In this document: positions 1-6,578 of the stretch, one piece after another | Layout of the letters: the number at the start of each line of letters is the position of its first letter | How positions within the stretch are numbered: the stretch's first letter is position 1 | NCBI GenBank assembly: GCA_000955795.1 | Contig: JYOB01000016.1 | Span: forward strand, 397,908 to 461,907 | Source: Burkholderiaceae bacterium 26 | GTDB taxonomy: Bacteria; Pseudomonadota; Gammaproteobacteria; Burkholderiales; Burkholderiaceae | DNA: 64,000 bases | Direction of reading: 5' to 3' | Position numbers and translations under genes: made by a program | Notes under the pieces: model-generated | Told to the model about the DNA's origin: nothing | Database searches by the model: none | The model's input: the letters and a program-made list of their open reading frames with translations, nothing else

Positions 1-1421
1 TGCGCCCGCGTGGCCCGCGTGGTCTGCCGGGCGACGATCACCTCCACCAGCGGCATCTTGTCGACTGGCGAGAAGAAATGCAGCCCGATGAAGTTGCCCG
101 GCCGCTGGCTCGCTTCGGCCAGCCCCGTGATCGGCAGCGTGGACGTGTTGGACGCGAAGATGGCATCGGGGGACAGCACGGCCTCGGCCTGGCTGGTGAC
201 GTCGGCCTTGATTTCGCGCTGCTCAAACACGGCTTCCACAACGAGCCCCGCGCCATCCAGGTCGGCGTAGGACGTGGTGGGCTGAATGCGCGCGAGCAGC
301 GCTTCAGCCTGGTCGGCATGCAGGCGGCCGCGCTGTACCTGTTTCTCGACGAGCTTGCGGGAATAGTCTTTACCGCGTTCGGCGGCTTCCTGCGTGGTGT
401 CGAGCAGCACGACGGGCAGCCCCGCCTTGGCCGTGACGTAGGCGATGCCGGCGCCCATCATGCCGGCGCCCAGCACGCCGATCTTCGCGTAGCGACGCGT
501 GGGCACATCGGCGGGACGCGCGGCCAGTTTGTTGGCCGCGTTCAGGCTGAAGAAAAGGGTACGGATCATCGCCCGTGCCTCCGGCGACAGCACCGCTTGC
601 ACAAAGTAGCGTGCCTCGGTTTTGAGGCCCGTATCAAGATCGGTGATGAGCCCTTCGTACACGCACGACAGGATGCTGGCCGCTGCCGGATAGTTGCCGT
701 AGGTCTTCTGCCGCAGCATGGCGTTGGCCGCAGTGAATAGCTGCTGCACGGCGGGGCTGGAGATGCCGCCCCCGGGCACCTTGTAGCCCTTGATGTCCCA
801 CGGTTGCTGCGCGCGGGTCTGGCCTTCGCCCAGCAGCCACGCGCGCGCGGCATCGACTTCTTCCCCCGCGTTGACGACCGCATCGACAATGCCGAGCTTG
901 AGCGCCTCCGCCGCCTTGATACGCTTGCCTTCAAGCAGCATGGGCAACGCCTTCTGCACACCAATAAGGCGCGGCAAACGCTGCGTGCCGCCACCACCCG
1001 GCAACAGGCCGAGCGTGACTTCTGGCAGGCCGAAGCGCGCGCGGGCGTTGTCGGCCGCCACGCGGTAGTGGCAAGCGAGCGCAATCTCCAGCCCGCCGCC
1101 CAGCGTGGAGCCCGGCAGTGCCGCTGCCACGGGTTTGCCGCAGGATTCCAGCTTGCGCAGCATGCGGTGCAGCTCGCACGTGCGGTCAAACAACGTGGCT
1201 GCGTCGTCGCTGGCCTGGAGCCATTCGAGGTCGCCGCCGGCAATGAAATCCGCCTTGGCGGAGGTGACCAGAATACCTTTGACGCTTGCATCCGCGCACA
1301 CGCGGTCGATGGCGGCAAAGAAGGCGGCGCAGGTTTCGCCGTTAAGCACGTTCTGTGCGCGGCCCGGCTGGTTCCACGTCAGCGTGGCGATGCCGTCGGT
1401 GTCGATGGTGATGTCGATCAT
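1..1421 (-). CDS. FadJ/FadB-type enoyl-CoA hydratase / 3-hydroxyacyl-CoA dehydrogenase, 3' end cut by window
   Basis: Bifunctional beta-oxidation enzyme that hydrates enoyl-CoA and then oxidises the 3-hydroxyacyl-CoA with NAD. The ATG at 1421 opens a frame of 473 codons that is still open at base 1, so roughly the last third of a family protein of about 700 residues is missing. The N-terminal crotonase domain shows GGDLEWLQ and GLPEVTLGLLPGGGGTQRLP. The Rossmann motif VLGAGMMGAGIA of the dehydrogenase follows near residue 318, then FSPVDKMPLVEVI close to the edge. It starts 14 bases after the thiolase gene ends and is read in the same direction, so it is probably co-transcribed with the thiolase and acyl-CoA dehydrogenase. 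Chain-length preference cannot be read from the sequence. Confidence 0.93.
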   Translation of the reverse strand, partial: MIDITIDTDGIATLTWNQPGRAQNVLNGETCAAFFAAIDRVCADASVKGILVTSAKADFIAGGDLEWLQASDDAATLFDRTCELHRMLRKLESCGKPVAAALPGSTLGGGLEIALACHYRVAADNARARFGLPEVTLGLLPGGGGTQRLPRLIGVQKALPMLLEGKRIKAAEALKLGIVDAVVNAGEEVDAARAWLLGEGQTRAQQPWDIKGYKVPGGGISSPAVQQLFTAANAMLRQKTYGNYPAAASILSCVYEGLITDLDTGLKTEARYFVQAVLSPEARAMIRTLFFSLNAANKLAARPADVPTRRYAKIGVLGAGMMGAGIAYVTAKAGLPVVLLDTTQEAAERGKDYSRKLVEKQVQRGRLHADQAEALLARIQPTTSYADLDGAGLVVEAVFEQREIKADVTSQAEAVLSPDAIFASNTSTLPITGLAEASQRPGNFIGLHFFSPVDKMPLVEVIVARQTTRATRA

Positions 1422-1434
1422 GTCAGCACGCTCC

Positions 1435-2640
1435 TTAAATGCGTTCGATGATGGTGGCGGTGCCCATGCCGGCGCCGACGCACAGCGTGGCGAGGCCCGT
1501 GCTTGCTCCACGCCGTTCCAGCTCATCCAGCAGCGTGCCCAGAATCATGGCGCCCGTTGCACCCAGCGGATGGCCCATCGCAATGGCGCCGCCGTTGACG
1601 TTGATGCGGTCATGCGGCACGGCCAACACCTCCATGAAGCGCAGCACGACGGAGGCAAAGGCTTCGTTGAGCTCGTACAGGTCGATGTCGGACGCGGACA
1701 TGCCGGCGCGCTTGAGCGCCTTCTCTGCTGCGTAGGAAGGGCCGGTCAACATGATCGACGGCTCCGAGCCAATGCTCGCAAAGCTGCGGATGCGCGCACG
1801 TGGCTTGAGGCCCGCGCGCTTGCCGGCCTCGCGGCTGCCGATCAGCACAGCCGCGGCGCCATCGACGATGCCCGAGCTGTTGCCTGCGTGGTGCACGTGT
1901 TTGATGCGCTCAAGCTCTGGATAGCGCTGGCGGATCACCGCGTCAAAGCCGTATTGCTCGCCCAGTTCCGCAAACGACGGTTTGAGCTGTGCGAGCGTGT
2001 CCACGGTGGTTTGCGGGCGGATCATCTCGTCGCGGTCGAGCATGGCTAGGCCGTTCTGGTCGCGCACCGGCACGATGGAACCCGTGAACCAGCCGGCTGT
2101 GCTGGCTGCATGCGCACGGCGGTGGCTCTCTGCGGCATAGGCATCGACATCGTGGCGGCTGTAGCCCCACTTGGTGGCGATGGTGTCGGCCGACACGCCC
2201 TGCGGCACGAAGTACAGCGGGATGGCGGCCGCCGGATCGACCGGCCATGCGCCCCCGCTGGCGCCCATCGGCACGCGCGACATGCTCTCCACGCCGCCGC
2301 CGATGGCGAAGTCGCTCTGCCCGGCCATCACCTGCGCGGCGGCCATGTTGCAGGCTTCCAGGCCCGAGGCGCAGAAGCGGTTGATCTGCACGCCGGCCGT
2401 CGTCTCGGCATAGCCGGCTGACAGCACTGCCACGCGGCCAATGCACGCGCCTTGTTCGCCCACGGGTTCCACGCAGCCGAGCACCACGTCATCTACGAGC
2501 GATGTGTCGAGCTGGTTGCGGTCGCGGATGGCGCGCAGCGCGGTTGCGGCCAGGCGCAGCGGCGTCACACCGTGCAGGCTGCCGTCCTTCTTGCCCTTGC
2601 CGCGCGGGGTGCGCACGGCGTCGTAGATATAGGCTTCCAT
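1435..2640 (-). CDS. Acetyl-CoA C-acyltransferase (thiolase)
   Basis: Thiolase of 401 residues, the normal length, which cleaves 3-ketoacyl-CoA with CoA to release acetyl-CoA. The classical catalytic set is present: nucleophile Cys90 in NRFCASG, His357 in GHPLGATG, and Cys387 in CVGAGMG; the NEAFA loop is also there. It is read just ahead of the FadJ-type gene (14-base gap) and follows the acyl-CoA dehydrogenase by 27 bases, giving three successive beta-oxidation steps in one minus-strand operon. It is probably a degradative thiolase rather than the PHB-type PhaA, judged from the neighbours and the N-terminus, but the sequence alone does not settle chain length. Confidence 0.95.
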   Translation of the reverse strand: MEAYIYDAVRTPRGKGKKDGSLHGVTPLRLAATALRAIRDRNQLDTSLVDDVVLGCVEPVGEQGACIGRVAVLSAGYAETTAGVQINRFCASGLEACNMAAAQVMAGQSDFAIGGGVESMSRVPMGASGGAWPVDPAAAIPLYFVPQGVSADTIATKWGYSRHDVDAYAAESHRRAHAASTAGWFTGSIVPVRDQNGLAMLDRDEMIRPQTTVDTLAQLKPSFAELGEQYGFDAVIRQRYPELERIKHVHHAGNSSGIVDGAAAVLIGSREAGKRAGLKPRARIRSFASIGSEPSIMLTGPSYAAEKALKRAGMSASDIDLYELNEAFASVVLRFMEVLAVPHDRINVNGGAIAMGHPLGATGAMILGTLLDELERRGASTGLATLCVGAGMGTATIIERI

Positions 2641-2667
2641 AGCGTTGAGTCCTGAAGGTCGTGCTCG

Positions 2668-3810
2668 TTAAAGGGTGCGGGCGATCAGCTCTTTCATGAT
2701 CTCGTTGGTGCCGCCGTAGATCTGTTGTACGCGCGAATCGGCCCACGCGCGGGCGATGGGGTATTCCCACATGTAACCGTAGCCGCCATGCAGTTGCACG
2801 CAGCGGTCCATTACCTTGAACTGCAGGTCGGTGGTCCAGTACTTGGCCATCGATGCGGGGGCGGCATCAAGCTTGCCGGCCAGCTTGAGCGCGATGCACT
2901 GGTCGACGAACACACGACCGATCTGCACTTCGGTTTTTAGCTCCGCCAGCGCGTGCCGCGCAGTCTGGAAATCGAGGATGGATTTGCCGAAGGCCTGGCG
3001 CTCGCGCACGTAGCGCAGCGTCCATTCAAGCGCGCCTTCGGCCGAAGCGATGGCGCCGATCGCAATCTGCAGGCGCTCCCACGGCAGCTCCTGCATCAGG
3101 TAGGCAAAACCGCGGTGTTCCTCGCCGAGCAGGTTGGCGGCCGGCACGCGCACGTTGTCGAAAAACAGCTCGGCGGTGTCCTGCGCTTTCATGCCGACCT
3201 TCTTCAGGCGCTTGCCCTTGCTGAAGCCCTCCATGCTCGTGTCGACCACAAAGAGGCTCGTACCTTTGGCGCCGCCTTCCGGCGTGGTGCGCGCCACGAC
3301 GATCACCACATCGGCGTGCCAGCCGTTGGTGATGAAGATCTTGGAGCCGTTGAGAACGTAGTGGCTGCCGTCGCTGCTGCGCGTTGCGGTGGTGCGCACG
3401 CCTTGCAGGTCTGAGCCCGCGCCGGGTTCGGTCATGGCAATCGCGCCGATCATTTCTGCGCTCGCCAGCTTGGGCAGGTAATGCTGCTTTAATGCCTCGC
3501 TGCCGTAGTGCAACAGATAGGGCGCGACGATTTCCGAGTGCAGGCCGAAGCCCAGGCCCGTGGCACCTGCACGGGCAATCTCTTCCATCAGAACGGTGCT
3601 GTAGCGGATGTCGGCACCTGCGCCGCCGTAGGCTTCGGGCATGCTGGCGCAGTGGTAGCCAGCGGCGGCCGCTTTTTCCCAGATGGCGCGGTCGACGTAG
3701 CCCTGGTCTTCCCAGCGCTCGTGGTGGGGCAGGACTTCCGCGTCGATAAAGCGGCGGACGGATTCTCGAAAGGTGTCGTGTTCTGCATCGAACAGCGTGC
3801 GGGCAATCAT
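2668..3810 (-). CDS. Acyl-CoA dehydrogenase
   Basis: FAD-dependent acyl-CoA dehydrogenase of 380 residues catalysing the first beta-oxidation step. The frame is open up to 3975, but the ATG at 3810 has a good AGGAG site, gives the usual N-terminus (MIARTLFDAEHDTFRESV) and avoids overlap with the divergent regulator. Family signatures are MTEPGAGSDLQG near residue 127 and a C-terminal YGGTNEIMKE. The usual catalytic Glu of YEGT is Gly here; a Glu at position 245 in LPWERL matches the alternative base used by isovaleryl- and long-chain-type enzymes, so a branched or longer acyl substrate is plausible. First gene of the three-gene operon. Confidence 0.94.
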   Translation of the reverse strand: MIARTLFDAEHDTFRESVRRFIDAEVLPHHERWEDQGYVDRAIWEKAAAAGYHCASMPEAYGGAGADIRYSTVLMEEIARAGATGLGFGLHSEIVAPYLLHYGSEALKQHYLPKLASAEMIGAIAMTEPGAGSDLQGVRTTATRSSDGSHYVLNGSKIFITNGWHADVVIVVARTTPEGGAKGTSLFVVDTSMEGFSKGKRLKKVGMKAQDTAELFFDNVRVPAANLLGEEHRGFAYLMQELPWERLQIAIGAIASAEGALEWTLRYVRERQAFGKSILDFQTARHALAELKTEVQIGRVFVDQCIALKLAGKLDAAPASMAKYWTTDLQFKVMDRCVQLHGGYGYMWEYPIARAWADSRVQQIYGGTNEIMKELIARTL

Positions 3811-3910
3811 GGCGGCTCCTGATGGCGGCTCTGGATCGGCGGCGGATGGGTTGCCGTATTTCAACAAGGCCGCGACAATTCCGGTTGATCCAGATCGCCA
3901 CTTTATTGAC

Positions 3911-4930
3911 ATGAAACGCCAGCCGAAAGCAGCCTCCAAACGCCACGGTGTGCACGCGCGGGCGCGCATCGCCATCCTGCTGCCACCGCGCCTGTTTGCC
4001 GGCTACGTGTTTCTCACTCAAGAGATGCTGCTGGTGGCCGGCACCATGCAGGCGCGCAGCGTGGATGTGATGGGCAGCCGGCTCTTCGACATCGATCTGC
4101 TGTCCACCGACGGTGCCCCCGTATCGAGCTTTGGCGATATGCCGGTGCCCGCCACCGCCGCGCTGGTCGATACCGCTTATGACGTCGTGATCGTTCCCGC
4201 ACAGTTCGCCCCGGAGGCGGCGTTGGACGCGCAAGAGGCGCGCATCGCAGATTGGCTGCGCATGCGTTACGAGGCTGGCGCCCTGGTGGTTGGCATGAAT
4301 GCGGCACCGCTGTTCGCAAAAGCTGGACTGCTGGATGGTTGTAGAGCGACCGGGCTGGCGAGTGAGCGTGCCTGGTTTGCAAGGCATTTTCCCGACGTGC
4401 GTTACACGCCGGACCAGCCTCTGGCAGTGGATGGCCGCATCATCACCGTCAGCGGCATCAACCCCGCCGTGGACGCCTGCGCGTACGTCATCGATCACTG
4501 CTGCGGGGTGGGCGCATCTCGCCGGATGCTGCGCACGGCGCTCACGCAATCGCTGCCGTCATACGAGCACATGGCCGTGTGGACGGCGCAGTTCAAGCGC
4601 CACGGTGATGCGGCCATCCTGGCCATCCAGGAAATCCTGGAGCGGGAATTGGCCGTGCCGCCTGCATTGACGGAACTGGCAGCCCAGGCAGCGATGAGCG
4701 AGCGCACCTTGACGCGCCGTTTTGCCGCCGCCACGGGCAGCAACCTGCGGCGTTACGTGGCGACGCTGCGGTTGGAACTGGCAGCGTTTCTGCTGCGCAC
4801 GGGCCGACTGCCCCTCGATCACATTGCCGATGAATGCGGCTACGGCAGTGTCAGCGCACTGAGCCGCGCGTTTTCTGCCGGCCAGGGTTGCAGCCCCCTG
4901 CAATACCGGGCGCAACAGCGCACGCGCTGA
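3911..4930 (+). CDS. GlxA-family AraC transcriptional regulator
   Basis: Protein of 339 residues with an N-terminal DJ-1/PfpI-like (class I glutamine amidotransferase-like) domain, from about residue 15 (RIAILLPP) to 200, followed by a C-terminal AraC double helix-turn-helix (LAAQAAMSERTLTRRF, then IADECGYGSVSALSRAF). This is the GlxA layout, in which the first domain is a sensor and not an enzyme. The frame is open from 3773; ATG 3911 is chosen because it removes the overlap with the divergent acyl-CoA dehydrogenase, although no strong ribosome site precedes it. It is divergent from the beta-oxidation operon across a gap of about 100 bases and is the obvious candidate regulator of it (inference). 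Confidence 0.88.
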   Translation: MKRQPKAASKRHGVHARARIAILLPPRLFAGYVFLTQEMLLVAGTMQARSVDVMGSRLFDIDLLSTDGAPVSSFGDMPVPATAALVDTAYDVVIVPAQFAPEAALDAQEARIADWLRMRYEAGALVVGMNAAPLFAKAGLLDGCRATGLASERAWFARHFPDVRYTPDQPLAVDGRIITVSGINPAVDACAYVIDHCCGVGASRRMLRTALTQSLPSYEHMAVWTAQFKRHGDAAILAIQEILERELAVPPALTELAAQAAMSERTLTRRFAAATGSNLRRYVATLRLELAAFLLRTGRLPLDHIADECGYGSVSALSRAFSAGQGCSPLQYRAQQRTR

Positions 4931-4934
4931 AGCG

Positions 4935-5069
4935 TCACGGACGCAGAAGATCGAAGCCAGCCAGCAACACCACACCCGAGAGCGCGGTCAGCGGCAACGA
5001 ATGTTGGCCAAAGTACAGCAGGGCGGCGGCCAGCCAACTGGCCGCGAAGAAAGCGCTCATGCGGTTCAT
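4935..5069 (-). CDS. Small membrane protein, 44 residues
   Basis: Short frame starting at ATG 5069, with an AGGTGA ribosome site eight bases upstream, and ending in TGA. The product begins MNRMSAFFAASW and is almost entirely hydrophobic, with one or two short membrane spans (AASWLAAALLYFG and LTALSGVVLLAGFDLL). It lies between the tautomerase gene, 47 bases upstream on the same strand, and the convergent 3' end of the AraC-type gene, 4 bases away. I recognise no family. The ribosome site, clean stop and tight packing make a real gene likely, but there is no direct evidence of expression. Confidence 0.55.
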   Translation of the reverse strand: MNRMSAFFAASWLAAALLYFGQHSLPLTALSGVVLLAGFDLLRP

Positions 5070-5116
5070 GATTTCACCTGTTCTTTTGTTGGATGGGAGA
5101 GACGCGATCAGCACAT

Positions 5117-5509
5117 TTACGCGTGGTGGTAGCGGTACTCCTGCGTCTTGCCGCCGTAGCCGTAAGCTGCGGCGCGAACGTCCTGCACATAGATATAGCT
5201 CTCTTCGTGCAGATTGCCGAGTAGCTCAGCAAACGCCGTGAACGCCTCGGCGATGTACTGCGCCTTCTCCGCCTTGGTATTCGTTTCGTCCGTCACCTTG
5301 ATGTCGAAATAGATGCTGTTCTTGCCTTGTGCGGCCAGCGTCTGCCCGCCGACGACCCAGTCTTCCGGGTCCACATAGTCGATGGCGATGGCTGTGACCT
5401 TCGGGTCTTTGCCCAGGATGCGGGAGGTGAGTTCCAGCAGCGTGCTGGAGATCTTCTGCGTCATTTCCGCAGAACGTTGGGCGCTGACTTTGACGTTGAG
5501 GATGGGCAT
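5117..5509 (-). CDS. Tautomerase (4-oxalocrotonate tautomerase superfamily)
   Basis: Protein of 130 residues beginning Met-Pro, so processing would expose the N-terminal proline that acts as catalytic base throughout the tautomerase superfamily. The length fits fused two-domain members of about 130 residues rather than the 62-residue 4-oxalocrotonate tautomerase. A GGGAAA site precedes ATG 5509. The substrate cannot be named. It is read directly downstream of a MarR regulator (55-base gap), and the A+T-rich gap contains a motif shared with the promoter region of that regulator, suggesting common control. Confidence 0.82.
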   Translation of the reverse strand: MPILNVKVSAQRSAEMTQKISSTLLELTSRILGKDPKVTAIAIDYVDPEDWVVGGQTLAAQGKNSIYFDIKVTDETNTKAEKAQYIAEAFTAFAELLGNLHEESYIYVQDVRAAAYGYGGKTQEYRYHHA

Positions 5510-5524
5510 GATCGTTTCCCTTAT

Positions 5525-5545
5525 TAGTTAGCAATGCAATTATTT
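5525..5545 (-). promoter_or_regulatory. Candidate MarR site before the tautomerase gene
   Basis: The plus-strand sequence TTAGCAATGCAATTA at 5528-5542 sits in the A+T-rich gap between the MarR gene and the tautomerase start. A close relative, TTAGATATGCAACTT, lies just upstream of the MarR gene at 6009-6023; the two agree at 10 of the first 12 positions. Repetition of the motif in front of both genes is what suggests an operator; binding is inferred. Confidence 0.35.
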
Positions 5546-5564
5546 AATCAAAAAAAAAGGACGC

Positions 5565-5981
5565 TCATGTCAGGGTGGAGCGCACACCTCGGATCTTCGT
5601 CACCGTATCGGTGAACTCGTTGCTGCCCAACACGCGCTTCAACCTTGCGGTGACGGCGCCGCTCGCCTCGTTCAACGCTGCACCGATCTTGACCGCTTCC
5701 CGCGTCGGAAAGATGGCGGTCTCGCGGCCGTCGGCTTCCGTTTTGCGGCGCTCAATCAAGCCCTTGGCTTCCAGGCCATCCAGCGCGCGCGTTGCCGTGG
5801 GGCGCGTGACCGACATCGCTTCCGACAACTCGCTTTGCAGCATGCCCGGGCGGTCGACGATTGCGCGGAGCATGAAGCCTTGCGGCGGCGTGAGATCGAA
5901 AGGCGCAAAGGCGTCTGCCCAGACGCGGTCGAGCTTGCGGGCCAGGGCGGTGGTGTTGAAGTAGAGGCAGTGGTCGAACAT
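5565..5981 (-). CDS. MarR-family transcriptional regulator
   Basis: Protein of 138 residues with a winged helix at the centre (LQSELSEAMSVTRPTATRALDGLEAKGLIERR, about residues 48-80, shown here as the helix-turn-helix and start of the wing) flanked by helices for dimerisation. MarR proteins usually repress their own gene and a neighbour and are released by a small, often aromatic, ligand. It is read into the tautomerase gene, the most likely target. A ligand cannot be predicted. The upstream gap beyond 6030 is taken up by a long inverted-repeat element, so its promoter must lie within about 50 bases of the start. Confidence 0.88.
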   Translation of the reverse strand: MFDHCLYFNTTALARKLDRVWADAFAPFDLTPPQGFMLRAIVDRPGMLQSELSEAMSVTRPTATRALDGLEAKGLIERRKTEADGRETAIFPTREAVKIGAALNEASGAVTARLKRVLGSNEFTDTVTKIRGVRSTLT

Positions 5982-6004
5982 GGTGAAGTGGATGGTAGTT
6001 GTTG

Positions 6005-6023
6005 ATGGTTAGATATGCAACTT
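6005..6023 (-). promoter_or_regulatory. Candidate MarR site before the marR gene
   Basis: TTAGATATGCAACTT on the plus strand, 28-42 bases upstream of the MarR start codon, resembles the motif at 5528-5542. This would allow autoregulation. Support is limited to the two similar copies. Confidence 0.35.
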
Positions 6024-6124
6024 GTTTTTGTGTTGGTGGTCCACCTCTCTTTCGTTCCCTGCCGGGACCGACTTACTTTTCTTTGTCTTGCCAAAGAAAA
6101 GTAAGCAAAAGAAAGGCGCGCCCG

Positions 6125-6240
6125 AGATGGCGACTTCCCCTTGGATTTGTGTCGCGGGGAGGGGAAGGAGCCAAACTCGCTGCGCTCAGACAGGGCTCCT
6201 TCCTTAATCCTCCCCGCAACAAAAATCCAAGGCGCCATCA
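6125..6240. repeat. Long imperfect palindrome, left unit
   Basis: Nested arms pair across this unit: GATGGCG with CGCCATC at the ends, CCTTGGATTT (6138-6147) with AAATCCAAGG (6223-6232), CGGGGAGG with CCTCCCCG, and AAGGAGCC with GGCTCCTT. The loop, AAACTCGCTGCGCTCAGACA at 6173-6192, is repeated in reverse complement in the right unit. Confidence 0.7.
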
Positions 6241-6262
6241 AGGGCTCAACGTCAAAAGAAAA

Positions 6263-6290
6263 AAGGCCAACCCATCGTGCGGTTGGCCTT
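6263..6290. terminator. Hairpin at the centre of the repeat pair, terminator-like
   Basis: AAGGCCAACC (6263-6272) and GGTTGGCCTT (6281-6290) form a perfect 10-base-pair stem with an 8-base loop, preceded by an A-run and followed by TTTCTC. It could terminate transcription in both directions between the MarR and TonB-receptor transcription units. The T tract is short, so the function is uncertain. Confidence 0.45.
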
Positions 6291-6342
6291 TCTCGTTTGG
6301 GCTTGCACTGAGATGGTTTGGCCTTTGACTTTCCTTGCCCTA

Positions 6343-6457
6343 TGCGGCGCCTTGAATTTTTGTGAGCGGGCGGAAAAAGGAAGGAGGCCTGTCTGAGCGC
6401 AGCGAGTTTGCCTCCTTCCCCGCCCGGTCACGGAAATTCAAGGAATGGTTCGCCGCA
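6343..6457. repeat. Long imperfect palindrome, right unit
   Basis: TGCGGCG at the left end pairs with CGCCGCA at the right; CCTTGAATTT (6350-6359) pairs with AAATTCAAGG; GAAGGAGGC pairs with GCCTCCTTC. The loop, TGTCTGAGCGCAGCGAGTTT at 6390-6409, is the exact reverse complement of the loop of the left unit, while the stems differ in sequence but keep their pairing, as expected if structure is under selection. Confidence 0.7.
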
Positions 6458-6578
6458 TCGGGCGCGCCTTTCTGTGCTTACTTTCTTTGGCAAGACCAAA
6501 GAAAGTGAGTCAGCCCCGGCAGGGGATGAAACAGGGGATGCACCACCAAGATCAAGCTCCGAACCAAAAACCAAAACA

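Larger units (their letters stand above)
6050..6530. repeat. Pair of long inverted-repeat units in mirror orientation
   Basis: This 480-base gene-free stretch is built symmetrically. Outermost are TCCCTGCCGGGACCGACTTA (from 6057) and, in reverse, the related bases 6504-6524. Inside these are two hairpins: CTTACTTTTCTTTG at 6072-6085 paired with 6092-6105 (perfect, 14 bases), and 6477-6490 paired with 6496-6509 (13 of 14). Next come two large palindromes (separate entries) whose loops are reverse complements of each other, and at the centre a 10-base-pair hairpin. No frame in it resembles a protein. It looks like two copies of one intergenic repeat family inserted head to head. Confidence 0.75.

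Noticed and set aside
6050-6530. Insertion sequence
   Set aside because: No transposase frame, no target-site duplication that I can see, and the symmetry is of nested hairpins rather than terminal inverted repeats around a gene.
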